A DNA stretch of 64,000 bases from positions 762,485-826,484 of the forward strand of contig QANU01001262.1 in the NCBI GenBank assembly GCA_003254905.1, in the 5' to 3' direction. Below are positions 37,016-50,304 of this stretch, in pieces. Source of the DNA: Nissolia schottii (lineage: Eukaryota; Streptophyta; Magnoliopsida; Fabales; Fabaceae). The notes under the pieces are model-generated. The model saw nothing but the letters and a program-made list of their open reading frames with translations, made no database searches and had not been told where the DNA came from. Each line of letters begins with the position of its first letter. The first letter of the stretch is position 1. Position numbers and translations under genes: made by a program.

Positions 37016-40000
37016 ACATACTGAAGTCCAAAATCAATATTCGCATAGTCTATTTTTCTATTTAGTAAAGAAACAAAACATTTTCCCCCATGTTATCAAT
37101 AATAACACATGAATTTTGGCCTGAAGTTTTAAAATATATTGTCTGGAAATATAAGACAAACAAGTGGCAATTGAATTTTATGTACTATATGTAGCATGTG
37201 GCGAAAAAAGGAAAAATAAATGTTTGAAATTTCTTCATACAAATAATAAAGAAAACTTGGATGGAAGTGATCAAATTTAAAATCATAATCTCATCTACTA
37301 TGACTAGCTTACTTTTTGTTATTTTATTAAAAGTGCCAAAAGCAAATTAGTCGCTAATATGACTAGCGGTTAAAAGAAAATTATATGGGAGATCTAATAA
37401 ATCATCTTAAATATTAAATTACACACTTTAATAAATGATATTTTATATTTTAAAAAATAAAATAAGAAATAAAATATTAAATGTCATTCATCAAAATATT
37501 ATAAGTTGATTTATAAGTTGAAGTATTAAGTTTTTTTAAGCATGACTTAAAAAAAAAATGAAACATGAAGGGCCACGTAACTCATGAAACTGAAAAGTGA
37601 GCATATCCAAAATCTCATGTTAGATAATGGCTGAAATTACCATTATGACGTGGCGATTGCCTCATGAAACTGAAAGAATTCTCTTATTGCTTTCACATGT
37701 GATCATAAAACTGATCTTTCACCTAAAAGGGCTAAAACGCGTGACGATGTTTTGCCCCGGCCATCTAGAAACGCCTCAAATTTTATCTCTTTAATTTTTT
37801 TTTCCCTCTCTTTTGCTTCGTTTGGCTTTCTAACTTTTTAATGATACATGAATCTAAATCCTGATAACAAATTAGGTGGATTTGAGTATTTTAGTTATTT
37901 TCTAATTACTTTCATACATACTATCTCAAATGTTTAAATATATCTTCGGCTGTTGAAATAAAGCATATTAGTGTTACTTCTTATAAATAATTAAATTAAT
38001 TGAATAAATGAATGATTAATTTTTAAAAAATTAATTAATTTAGTTTAACAAATAGTCAAGACTTTAGGGAAAGGAAGTGTGAACCGTATGCCAGGGGTTC
38101 ACACATCACACTGACACCAGGGAGGGGCAATTTGACTTCCTAGTGATAAGTTAACTATGGCTATTTTAATAATTAATTTCAGCTTAGCAATTAATGACGT
38201 GGAAGCCACTGCGAGAAAATTCAAAAGAAAAAGGAAAAAAAATTGGTGGCCATGTTATAAAGGAAGTGTTGTTTGAGTTGGAGTCCTCAAAATTGACCAG
38301 TTGATTCCAAAACAATGGTAATAGCAATTTTTGAATTTGGGAAAGGCTTTGAGATTTTACTTCCATTGCGGATAAGGACATAAATAAGTAAGAAAAAGAC
38401 GTAGATATACTAAATATTACAACGTGATAATGTAAACAAAAAAAGCATTGGTGCAAACTGGTCAAGGCATGCATTTTTTTTATTTTTTATTTTTATAATT
38501 TGGTGTTCACGAGAAAACGAGGATTTAACCAAAGTAGAAGAAAAAGTGGGCACGGATAAATAATGCAGGGGTACGAATGAATCCTCACTTAGCCCAAAAA
38601 GTTTGGGTCTCATATTTCTCTTATCCATTAAAAATTAAATGTATATCATAAACATTAATAGTTAAAAGTGTACTCATGATTAATGGTGACCGTAACTCGT
38701 TTTTCTTCATCCACACAGTCTTGCTCTATCTAAAACCTTCAATGCATTTGGATAAACTTTAAATTTATATGATCACTGACACTGCGGATTTGCAATAAGG
38801 TATAGTGGTTCTCTCTGGTGAAAACCAGTTAAATGTCAGAGATATTAAACCATGTTGTTTACTTTTTAGCTCACTATCACGAAAGTTTTTGTGTCATTAT
38901 CTTATTTCTTCTTCGTTTGGTATATGCAACAAGTCGCCTCAACATTATTATTAGAAATAAGTATTTATCTTCGTGTTTTGAAAATTTATATGATAATTAC
39001 ATTGGTTATTCTCTCCTTATGAATCTTATTTATCTTTTTTAATCCTTGAAATATATATTTATTAATAATTAGTTATATCACGTTCGTTTAAATAACTATC
39101 TTCATCTAAGTAAAGGACATATGCTGATGAGAAATATTTTACGTAGAATCTAAAACTTATTAATTATGGTACGACCCACTCTTTTAATATGTGTTTTTTT
39201 TTCCTTTTTCTTTTTTTATTTTTTTTATTCTTTTCCAATTTTTCATTTTTTTCAAAGAGTTTTCATTTTCGTTTCCATCATGTTCTTTGTTTTTAGTTTT
39301 TCAAATATTTGTACATGTACATAAGAAATTCTATATATGTCTGGTTAGTCAAAAGTTCGTATATGTATATAGAAAGTTTCTGCATTCTTGTTCAAAATTT
39401 TGTGGAAGTGAACACAAAATTAAGTTTTCTTTTTTATCTTCATCTTCGTTTACGTTTCTGTCATATTTTTTTTTGTTTTTGGTTGTTGAAAAGTTTGTGT
39501 GTATATTTTAAAATGTTTGTGGAGGTTGAGTCCACGCGTTTAAAGTACGAGTAGAGAGACAGAGAGAGTGTGATAGTTAATTTTCGTTATTTAATGCGCC
39601 ACAAATTCGGTTTAATTTAGTTTTGTATTTAAAAAGGTTTAGACATGCGTGTAAAAAGAAATATGTGCATGTATATTAAAAAATTTATGTATTTAATGTC
39701 AACCATAATTTGACAGCATAGTTTCCACCATTTGGATTGTAGACCTAGATTTCTTCAAGTTTTTTAAAAACCTGGACGCGGTATTTTCGTTGGATATTTG
39801 AGATCTTTTTTATATTTCCCCCTCAGTTAACAATTAATAAATCATAACTAAAAGAAAAGGGATCATCATTCATAATTAATAGTAATTCATAATAAGAGTT
39901 CAAGCTGCAGAAAGAACTGGTTTGTGACTTGTGAGGCATGAGATTAAGTAATTAATTGATGTAGTATGTAAAAAGGAGAACGAGATTAATAGTTAGGTAT

Positions 40001-40519
40001 ATAAAATAGGATGGGCTTCCCTAGATTCAGGCCTATTGGTAGTTGGCCCTTTTATTCTGATGTATGCCCAATTGGGCCTTTGATCCATCTGACAGATGTA
40101 TGGGCTTCTTAGAGGAATGACAACATGACCGGAATATCACGGCCCACAAAAAACTCTAACATGTCTTCTCCTAACATCAAATACTTCATCTTTCTTTCTC
40201 AACTCATACATATCATTCGACCGTAAAATAAAAACTCATTCATATCAATACATGGACCAATCTTTGCTCTATTTCAAGGAAGCGTATACCATACAAACTA
40301 TAAATAGTTTGTTATTGCTATTTGTTCAGGTGATTCTTTGTACTGTTCTTGTTCATGTAATAGCCTCCCATACATATATTTACATAATACATTCAAGAGA
40401 TTGTGATCTCTTTTTATCCACCTCCCCTCAACGAAGTCAAGACAAAAGAGATTATTATATGCAGAATACATAGTCCAAATTATCTGAAAAAATTCTTGAA
40501 TTGAAAGAAAAAATTGATC
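37016..40519. other. Intergenic AT-rich DNA
   Basis: No gene is supported. There is a short AT fold-back around 37395-37525 (AATAAATGATATTTTATATT facing ATTAAATGTCATTCATCAAA) and a long pyrimidine/T-rich strip at 39190-39500. Open frames here are low-complexity by-products of base composition. Confidence 0.55.
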
Positions 40520-40537
40520 AAACTTAAACGAAACTCT

Positions 40538-40691
40538 TTTTTTTTTTGGTTTCCCAGGGTATCCCCACCCGCGTGACAGGTGAGACTAATCCCTCGCCGT
40601 TCTGAAGTCCAGTTAAGGGGTATACGGCTGGCCTGTGGGTTTGCTCCATTCACAAGGAGTAGGGATCGAACCCCTCCCACCTGCTTAAGGG
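40538..40691 (-). mobile_element. 5'-truncated tRNA-derived SINE with 18-bp target duplication
   Basis: A 154-bp body is flanked by a perfect 18-bp duplication AAACTTAAACGAAACTCT (40520-40537 and 40692-40709). On the minus strand it has a perfect box B (GGTTCGATCCC), no box A (5' truncated), and a 3' A-run (plus-strand T-run at 40538-40548). Its 3' part shares GGATACC and GGGATTAG-like words with the SINE at 34286, but the two are different subfamilies. Confidence 0.85.
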
Positions 40692-41003
40692 AAACTTAAA
40701 CGAAACTCTATACTCTATAGAGCTCCTCCTGCTTTTAATTAATTCAGTACAATTTGCAAATTAATTTAGAGATGAAAATTTCATTGCCAGTGGAATTGAT
40801 AAATTAACATAATTAGAATCCTAATTTTTTAGCCAAATTATAGCATATGAAATGCAATATTTTTTATGAGGGATTGAGAAGAAAAATTAGAACCTGGAAT
40901 TAAAGATACAGATGTCATCATTGCGTTGTTTGTGAATCCAAAAAGTCTTGGTTGTAAATGGAAGAGAACCGAGAAGAGAAATGAATAGTTTTACGCACTA
41001 TTC

Positions 41004-42243
41004 CCAATGTCAGCACCAAACCCTGAACAGTTTTCTTTTTATTCTTAATTAACAGAATAAAAATTGAGTCATGGGTAATGGTAGGGACTCTTCAATTTAT
41101 TAGTCAATGATGGGCCTAGCTCACCTATCATTAGCTAGCTCAAACATATGAACACAATATTCTGACAACTAAGTTAATATGGACAAATTACTAACTTATG
41201 TATGTTCACAAAATAATTATTCTAACATTCTCCTACTTGAACAACATAAATTAAATTACAAAATAAAACATTAATCCAGATCAACTCACAATATGTGGAC
41301 AAATATGTGGCCACAATAAATGCCAGAATAACACAACGTTCTTAACCACAAGATCCAAAATGAAATGTATAAGTATTTCATTACTGTAGAAAATCATACT
41401 CGAAGGAGCAATGATATCATACAGAAATAAAAAAACACTACATTTCAATGACCTTTATGAACGTTAGGGATGTCAAACAGACCGGGCCAAAATTATGTCT
41501 ATTTTTAGGATCTGACTTGTTTATGGTCAGTCCGCAGGCCTAAACGGGTCAGCTCACTAGCTCGTTTATTTTTTTTAAAAAATTAAAATTTTGTTCTATT
41601 TTTTATAATTTAAATACTAAGTTGTGAATAAGTATGCGCGATCATTTTTAACTATTTTTTATCGTCTATCTATTAATTAATCAAAAGAAATAGTTTATGT
41701 AAAATTTGAGGATCCATTTTCGATGGTAATAAATAGAGAAAAATTAAGGTTTTGTGATTTTTTTCGTCTTTATCTCTTTATTGTGGTTACGAAATCTTTA
41801 ATTTTGGATAGGTATACAAATAATGGTATTTTTCAATTAAGAAACTATTTGCAAAGCTTTGATAGAAAAAAAAAAAAAGATAACAAGAAAATGTATTTAA
41901 TTAACACCTAGAGTCTAAACCCACGCAATGCGCAATAGGTTTTAAAATATCTAAAAAAATGTTTTAATTATAACTAAAACAACTTAACAATTTAATTTGC
42001 TACTAAAATAACTCTCCAATGTCAGGTACCATACCCTGAACGATTTTTTTTTTTTATTCTTAGTAGGATAGAATAAGAATTGACTTATGGGTAGTAATAG
42101 AGACTTTCATTTACTAGTCAATGATGAGCTTAGCTGACCTATCATCAGCTAGTCCAAACATATGAACACAATATTCTAGCAACTAGGTTAATCTGAACAA
42201 ATTACTAATTTATATGCATGTCCACAAAATAATTATTCTACCA
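41004..42243 (-). mobile_element. LTR-like direct repeats with about 790 bp between (retroelement remnant)
   Basis: Two direct copies of about 225 bp lie at 41004-41227 and 42016-42243. They share CCAATGTCAG, ACCCTGAAC, TTAGTCAATGATG and AAACATATGAACACAATATT, and are roughly 80-85% alike by eye. On the minus strand the left copy starts TGTTAGAATAATTATTTTGT and is preceded by purine-rich AAGTAGGAGAA, as a 3' LTR is preceded by its polypurine tract. The right copy starts TGGTAGAATAATT. The inner DNA shows no intact gag or pol. I infer a decayed, internally deleted LTR element. Confidence 0.5.
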
Positions 42244-42686
42244 GGAACAAGTGGAAATCACAATCCACCATCTCATCGGGGGCAACTAGCATCAAAAGGC
42301 ATAAGACGACAACAGCATTATTAAGCCGTGCTTAAATGTTTAATGAGAAAGAGAATAATCCATTGTTTAATAGTCAGTAATAAAGGAACAAATAATTTGT
42401 CTTGCCATTGTAAAAGAATAATAGAAGCAGTAGCTAATATGGGGGTTAAAATCTAAAATTAAAACTTGAAATAATAGAACTTGCAAGTTCCAATTTTTTT
42501 TTTTTCTTCCTACTTTTTTAGTATAATCATTCCTATAGAAGCTCCTAACAGGACCTCTGCTGCAGTTTTCTTGAAGTAACTTTCATGGGGCATTCAAGAA
42601 TACCTTTAATTCAAATTCCAATTTTCTGCTTGCAAGAGGAACCGGCAAAAGAAAAAAGAAGACAATACAAGCAGAACACCAGCATC
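42244..42686. other. Intergenic DNA and 3' UTR of the KMS1-type gene
   Basis: No separate gene is seen. The last 100-150 bp below 42687 are probably the 3' UTR of the downstream minus-strand gene. Confidence 0.5.
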
Positions 42687-45600
42687 TCATTGTGGGTCTG
42701 AATCTGTTGAGGCAGATTTTTTTGTTAATGCGGCGAGCTCTCTCTTCTGCTGTTTCTTCAGATACCTCTGGGCAGTTGCATTCACTATCTTGACAAAGAA
42801 GTTCATAAGCATGAGCCACACAACAGTGTTCCAGATCGAAGTGAAAGACAAATCCCACTTTTTCCCCTGAAGATGGTATGTGAAAATTTTCATCAATAGA
42901 TAAAAAGCGCAGACGTTAAGAGAGATATAAGAAATCAACTAGACTTTGAGCAATTCAACATTTAAATCAATGTAGAAGCATCGATAAACATGATGTTACA
43001 TTGCAGTACCTGAGTATTTGTGGAAACTGGATAGGGTGCTTTCAGATACTTGTCTTTCATTGCATGGAGATTAGCTACCACGCTAGGCAAGACGGAAGCA
43101 AAACCAGGTATATGGCTGAGAACCCAGATAAATTCATTCTCTACCCAATCAAGAAGTTGATTATTGCAAACAGAGATGATAAATATCGTCTGCAAAATAG
43201 AATATAACATCCAGGGTCGATCAAAAAACTAAAAAGCTTGTCCATACAGACTACAGCCTGGTTGGATTTCTTATATGTGGGGCCATATAACAAGTCTAAG
43301 CTTTATACAAACCTGTATGTGAGTTTTAATAATTGCCTTTCCAATCGAGGTTGCAAGGAAAAACTTCCAAAATGGAATGCCAAATTGTCCACACATGATG
43401 CCAGCAAGGTCAAACAGAGGATTTGGCACCTGAAATATAAATTAAGTTAATAGCAGTCTACAAGTTAATGAAGAACATATAACAAATGCCATTTTAGATA
43501 AGGATGCATGCACCTAACAAAGGAATCACTAATCTTTCTTAAGAGGACTAGATCACTCTTTTTCAATCTCATGTTTTACACTTAGAAAAGTGACACAGCA
43601 AGCAGAAGTTAAAACGCACTGCATCACATAATTGGGATATTACTCCTTTGCAAATCTTCCACAGATGTGGATTAAGAAGATGCAAAACCTAATCAGCAGT
43701 TATAATGATGAAAGACTATATAGTCTGTAGGACCACAATAAAGAAACCTTAACAAGAAAGTACCATTTGAGTAAAGGTTTCATCTAATCAGCATAAGTTA
43801 AAGCTTAGAATAAAGAAAGTACCCCCTTAATATGCCTAAAAGTGGCACACATTTTCAACAAACAGTAAAAAAAAGAAACACCAATCATTGTTGGGCAAGA
43901 ATATTAAAAATATTCATGGTGGGGCCACGCCTAACAACCCAACACAAAAACTAACTTTAAACAAAAGACCTCTAATAATAAAAATATCCAAGTAATACAT
44001 CAATAAATTTTCTTTGCAAAAGCACTGTCAAAACCATTTAACGAAGAAGAAAAACTCATGCCATAAATGAAACATGAAGTTCATAGTTCATACTAACCGA
44101 AGCCAGCACAAGAATGGTAAGGAAATTCAAATGTTGAGTGTGAGAAAGAAACCAGCGCTTCATTTGATTCAAGAATCCTTTATCTTCACTCTCCAACTCT
44201 TCCATAGCATCCACTCTGCTCCCAGACAAGCGTGCTACATAAATGATTTCATTAGAAACACGTACAAACCAATTCCTAAAGAAACCAACTATGCTCTATC
44301 CGACTGCAATCATTGCCAAACTTTTTAACTTGTTTCATCCATTAGCTATTCACATTTTACCTAATTTACTTCATCATTTGCTGATGGAGTCAGAATTTCT
44401 AATAAATAATAATTATGTTATTTACAAAACCAAGTCTTAAGATTGGCTTTTTCATTCATTTTAAAGTGCAAACAACATGTTGCATCATCTCCTAACCACA
44501 TGAAAAAAGTATAGTACCCGCACTTCAAAAGATAAGATAATCTTGAAGTTGACCCTAATTGTATACTTGCATGGTGTATCATAAAATTATTTATAACAAT
44601 AATATGTTACTGCTTCAAAATTATAAAGGATCTTCTTTTCCTCTTTTCTACCTTAAAAGGATCGGATTTGGATCCTCTAAAGTGAGATTCCTCACTTTAG
44701 ATGGTAAAACGAGGGATCTCACCATTGGATCAATAAAGTGAAAAGTGAGACCCATCTTACTTTATTAATCCAATGGTGAGATCCTTTGCTTTACCTTCTA
44801 AAGTGAGGGAAATCACTTTAGAGGATCCTTGTCCAAAAGGATCTACTAAAATAACAAAAGTTTCAAAGCTTCACATCCTAGTAATGAAGCAATTATACAT
44901 GCAAGCTAGAAGTAAACACTAAATGTACTATTCTCATGATAAGTACCTTTTTTTTCCCCTTCTGAGTGTACAGTACTAAAATCAGATTATTAATCAACTA
45001 AAATGACTTGTTAAATTAATAGAATGGAACGTGACAAAAGTTGAAGCATTATACCTGCCCTGGAGATAAAGTAAGGAGGAAGCTCCCCTATTGCGGTTCC
45101 CATACCCCATAGAATAGCTTCCACCTGAACTTGAGGCAAAATGCTGCTAAGTGGAACCCGTATACCATTCTCGGACAGGAACAATGGTGGCCCGAACTGA
45201 GAACAGTCTTTATCAAGCCAAGAAGGACCTCTTTTTAACTGTATTGTATCATATGGAGCACTTTTCAAATCAACTCGGCCGCATTGCATTGCTTTGATTG
45301 TAAACAGTGCTATGTGGGGACCCAAATATAGAACAAACGTGTGCAAACCAGAGCCTGAATAAAATAATGATAAGAGAACACTTAAACAGGGAAAAAAGAA
45401 GAAAATGCAAACTCATGGACTACAAGGTGTATATGATCAGGGATTTTTTTTTTTTTTTTTTACAAATATAAAACCAGCATATTGCAAGCAATTGTTTTTC
45501 TTTTAAGTGCAACGAGTTGCCTATACACCAACTGTAATACTAACCCTCGAGTACATAATAAGGAATCATCACCTTGGCACATAACCATTTTACTTACCTA

Positions 45601-47441
45601 GGCCAATTGAAGATGCAACCCCAAGGGCTATCCACCACAGTCCAAAGCGGAAATATTCAAGAAACTCCTCAAGATGCTGCAAAAAGAACAATCGCTTATA
45701 TACATACATACATACATACATATATATATATGGGGGGAGGGGGAGGGGGAGAGAGTTTCCATAATCAAATGAGATTCCATTATAGCTAGCATAATCTTCA
45801 AAGACATGAAAATACCTTCTCGTGAGGACCATCAAATGCCATTAGTGCTATGCCAAGAATCCCTACTGCAACACTGAATAGCATAAGCCACCCACCTTTT
45901 GCCAACAGATACAATGTTGTTTTCTTCATGTACTGAATAACAGCTAATAAGAAGAATTTCAATGTTTTGAAAGGTTGTGAGGTTAGTTTCAAGTTTTCTA
46001 GTTCTAGGTGGTGCTTCTCGAGAAGCCCTGCAAAATAAAGAATTTCTAATCAGCAACACATACAGGATGTATAAAATCTTTGGATTTAAATACTGCTTGA
46101 ATTTTCCTACTAATTAGTATGGAATAGTATGTATCTTGGTTCTGAATTACAACTAATCATTTATAGCATCGATTATGCTTATTTTTTTGGATAACTCAAA
46201 ACATAATTACATAAAGGCATGTCCATTTTGCAAAATAGGTTGAATAATCCAAGGATGACAGGATAACAAATCAACCACGTGACATGTAACCTCAATTATT
46301 CTATGCATCATGACGACCTACAATGACCTGTTTATATCCCAACTGTCTTTGTCTTCAGCTCCTATGTGGCATGGGTACCAAGACTCCAAACGACTTTAGG
46401 TGAGCCAGAATAACAATTTTGATAACCCTGATTGAGGAACTCAACCATAAGGTAATAGAACTCAAGGAAAAAAAAGATGGCAATGCACCAGAAGAACCCA
46501 AGGCTGTTAGCGTGACTCATAGATCCACAAATCACGGATCTGTAGCGTAATTTGCGTATCCTCCGTTTTCCCTTTTTTCCCCCTCTTTACCTCACGCGTC
46601 ACTCACCTTGTGTAAAACACACACCACAGTAGACTTAGTCTATATATAGCCATTTACTGTACACCTTTCTTCAAGCTGTAGAGAATGCTAAACATAACGA
46701 AACCCGTTTCAGGAAGGCATACATTTATTCAATGATCATTTTCCATTTCTATCCCCCTGCATTTCCACCTTCCCTGTGATTGGTCATAAATCCTTTTAAA
46801 CACTTTGGTACAGTATGCATTCGTACCAAATAACTGCACTACTGTTTGTTATGAATTATCTCCCAACCATAACAAAGTCCCTCACTCTCTCACATTGCAA
46901 GTCATGATCACTTACTTCTCCCTTGCAGCCCCTTTAAAGACAGACATCCGAATTGCGAAGAAACCGAGACAATAAAAAGTCCATGCTTTCCAAAAACTGC
47001 GGAACAATAATAATGAAAAAAATGAATATATTGAAAACCCTCTTCCACCATACATCATCATTCATCACCAAGACACCAATCCATTTGGCAAAAGCCTTCT
47101 CAGTCTCACTAGGGCCCCAGCCCAAACTATGAGGAATAACACAAAACAATTTCCACAGATCCAAAACCTAGGCCTAAGATCAAATCGAATTCCACATATA
47201 GAAAATCTACGCCGAAAGATAACAGGTAAAACTTCCAAAAAAAATCGAACATCATAGCGAATGTTCAAATCAATGACCTCAAAAAACACAAAAAAAAAAA
47301 AACTTTTCAACGAACACAATCAAAAAATCATCGACAGAAACATAGGAAAGTAAAGCAAAGAAGTGAAATAAAAAAAAACTTGCCTGAGGTGGACATGTCC
47401 GCGTGCCCAGAAGAAGAAGCTGCAATATTTCCAGACCCCAT
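42687..47441 (-). CDS. KMS1: KMS1/VMP1-type ER membrane protein (VTT/SNARE-associated domain), 8 exons
   Basis: This is the plant relative of vacuole membrane protein 1, an ER multi-pass protein of the DedA/VTT family. KILLING ME SLOWLY 1/2 are needed for early secretory-pathway integrity in Arabidopsis. Exons (minus): 47384-47441, 45816-46027, 45598-45676, 45055-45354, 44098-44234, 43313-43429, 43010-43189, 42687-42866; 1263 nt, 420 aa. Landmarks are [87 protein letters not shown] (VTT-domain core) and a C-terminal helix before [12 protein letters not shown]. Exon 1 ends TCAG and its intron begins GCAAGT: only this GC donor keeps the frame. Intron 1 is about 1.36 kb, and intron 4 contains a fold-back MITE (44664-44834). 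Confidence 0.94.
44664..44834. mobile_element. Small fold-back MITE in KMS1 intron 4 (171 bp)
   Basis: The element starts GGATTTGGATCCTCTAAAGT and ends with its near inverse (CACTTTAGAGGATCCTTGTCC). Nearly the whole length folds on itself through repeated CTAAAGTGAG and GATCTCACCATTGGAT words. The 9-bp target duplication AAAAGGATC is perfect (44655-44663 and 44835-44843). No coding capacity. Confidence 0.88.
45704..45731. repeat. CATA/TA microsatellite in KMS1 intron 2
   Basis: Consecutive ACAT units pass into TATATATA and then a G-rich run (GGGGGGAGGGGGAGGGGG, about 45731-45750). It lies in the intron between exons 2 and 3 of the minus-strand gene. Confidence 0.85.
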
Positions 47442-50304
47442 TGTTGCTCACATAACAAAAAAAGGGGGGGAATCTGTTTCTCTTGAGGGCACGCAATAAT
47501 AATACCCTCTCGCTGTTTAGCTTCAGAAATCAGAAATCGGGTTACGAAATACGACAGAGATCAGCGTGGATAAAAAATTGCCCTTCGATTTGAAGGACCC
47601 AGAAAAACGAATAAAAATTAGAGATGATGAGAATAAAAGAATCGGTGTGAATATGCAGATGGATCTAGGAGACCAAAATCGGAGCTTTGCGTGAAGATCG
47701 GGGAGGACGGAGCATTTGTTTGTTGCACTCTACCTCTCTTCTCTTCTCTGTATAATGGAGTTGCTCGCCTACACTTTTATGTTTTACTTATAGTCTCTCT
47801 CTTTAAATAAAAAATAAATAAATAGATAAATAAATAAACAAATATCCAAAATTAAGATAAAATTTATTTTTGTTAGATAAGATAACCTTTTGTTTTTACT
47901 GGTTAAGCAACTTGTTAGTTAGAGATAAAGATAAAACCTAAAAAAATTATAGACAAAATTATTAAAAGATATTTTAAAGTTAATAGCATAAATATGAGTA
48001 TGATCTAAAATAAAGTATTATGATGTCGTTTAATTTATATAGTTGAATTTATATAATAGAATAAGATTTAGTTTTTTTTTTATTAGTTCCATATTCCGTT
48101 TTTTTATAATTAAATAATTTTTTAAAAAAAATTTACTCAAAAATACTTGTGCTTTAAGATTTTTGTTTTATTTGCCCATAAGAAAATATAATTTTATTTT
48201 TGGTGGGTTATCCTTGTTGAAAGCCCATCCTTTATTTATTCTAAAGGAATATATTTTAACTTTTGAAAGCATTTTCTTCTCTTCTGTGGCCAAACTTTTT
48301 TTTTCCCATGCGGGGATAGTTTACTTTCCGTAATGATTATGATTCCAACAACATTTTTAGATATTCCCAACTACTAACCTTGATATAAATTTCAGATTAA
48401 TGAACTGATTCCTTCTTTCAAAAGAATTAGGCAATTGAGTGTACTCAATATTGAACAAAAATTTAAGCATGTGAAGGAAACAAGCAAGAAAAGGGATGCT
48501 TTCGTGATTCCAAACATCAAGAGGAATATGCTTCTGATGACCTAAAACCAAATCATATAGTACAAGCATCAATGAAGAGATTAACGCGAAAGGTTAGAAT
48601 AATTGCCTTGCAAGCAATAGTCTTGACATTAAGAGCATTTTGCTAGTCACTCTCGTTGCCATATTATTTGGTGGGCAAGTGTCAAGTAATAGTCACGAAT
48701 TTTAAGGTTTATCAATATTAGAATTTAGAAGTAGCATGACAAGTATGTAGTAATATAAAATTATTTATCATCAAAATCAATTATTGATGAGTATGATATT
48801 AATTGTAACATGAAGGAAAAATAAACAACTACAACGGGTTCAGATTAGTTCTGCTTTACTACACTGTATTAGTTTTACCAAAAAGCAAAGGGAAAATCTC
48901 TGGGTTATTGATTTTTGTTCTCTTTTGTCTCTTCGCCAATGGGAACATGTATCGGTGAGCTTAGAATACAAATGAGTTGGAGACAAGTGGATCCCATTCA
49001 TTTTAGATACAAATAGTGGTGTTAATAGGTTAAGGGGTGTGTGCATCAAAAAATTAGAATGTATACGACTAAAACCAAAAATGAATTGATAGAGCAATGT
49101 GAGTCTCTGACTGTTGTTACATTTCACACGCACATGCACATTATATGCCACTATATCGTGTCACTGACCCATACTTTATAAAATTACAAAAAGTCCAAAA
49201 ATGACGTAAGTGCTGAATTAGTCAGAAATACAAGAACGAAACAAAGCAACATTCCTCAAAAACACAGGCATTGATCCAGGCAAAGCTATTCTGCGCTCTT
49301 TGTCGATTACGCAAATAATTGCGTATTATCATGAAATAATTCTGCTTAACGTTCATCTTTCATAAATATAACTTGTTATGCATTTCTCGTCAAAAAAAAA
49401 AAGAAGGGAAAAAACATGCTATCCCTTTAATTGGTTTTTTGGGTCAACATGTCTAGTTTTAACAATGGATCCATTGGACCTTATATATTGATCAAGTAAG
49501 CCCAATGGGATCAGAGGCATCTGCTCCTAACTGTAGATAAACCCCCAATCCAACGGGGGTTTAGTTAATGTGATATTACTTTAGTTCTTTAATCACGGAT
49601 TTTGGATTTGAGCCATCATCAAAATGGAAAAGATTATCCCTAAGAGATCTCTATCTTTTAAAGGGACCTCAAGAAAGTTAAATGTGATTAATGACATTCT
49701 TAATAATAAAGTTTGATTGTTAATGATTAATAAATAGAAAGAAAATTTAAGAGTGCATTTGTTTCAAATTTTAAAATTATATTCACAAAAATTACATTCT
49801 CATGTATCATATGAAATTTGTTTGTTTCATTATTAAAATTTATAAAAATATTTTTAAAAATTTTTAATGATGAATTATAAACATATTTAATTGATAATGC
49901 ATATTTTAAAAATATTTATGATAATTATTAAAATATCTACAACAAATTTAATTATGTTATTTTTTAAAAAATAAAATTAAAGATAAATTAATATTTTTCA
50001 TAAAAAAGTGAGTATATGATTTTGTTAAAAATAATTTATTTATAAAAATAAAATTATATACTTTTTAAAACAAATGGTTAAATAAAACATTGTCCGCAAA
50101 CTAATAATAATAGCCGCTTGGGTGAGGGAAAGGAATCAAAATCAGAAACTGTAATTGGTCGAAATCACAACACCTTATCCACATCCCACACCACAGCATT
50201 CATCATCAAAAATACCAATGCGAAACTTGTCCACATTTTTATCCTCCTCCTTCTTCTTCTAAACAAATATTATCATTGATCTCTCACAGTTCACGAGAAT
50301 AGAC
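47442..50304. other. Divergent intergenic region between KMS1 and psaD
   Basis: The first 320 bp or so (to about 47760) are the presumed KMS1 leader and promoter. No gene is recognised in the middle. At about 49745-50085 the ends TGCATTTGTTTCAAATTTTA and TTTTTAAAACAAATGGTTA are roughly inverted, so a decayed MITE is possible. Near psaD, CCTTATC (50173-50179) is an inverted I-box core (GATAAGG) typical of light-regulated genes. I see no clear TATA box in the last 120 bp. Confidence 0.45.

Noticed and set aside
39191..39554. Overlapping plus-strand frames rich in Phe/Leu/Ser
   Set aside because: They arise from a T-rich strip; no start context or domain, and the composition explains them.
40480..40680. 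66-codon minus-strand frame at 40480-40680
   Set aside because: It is the translated body of a SINE, not a gene.
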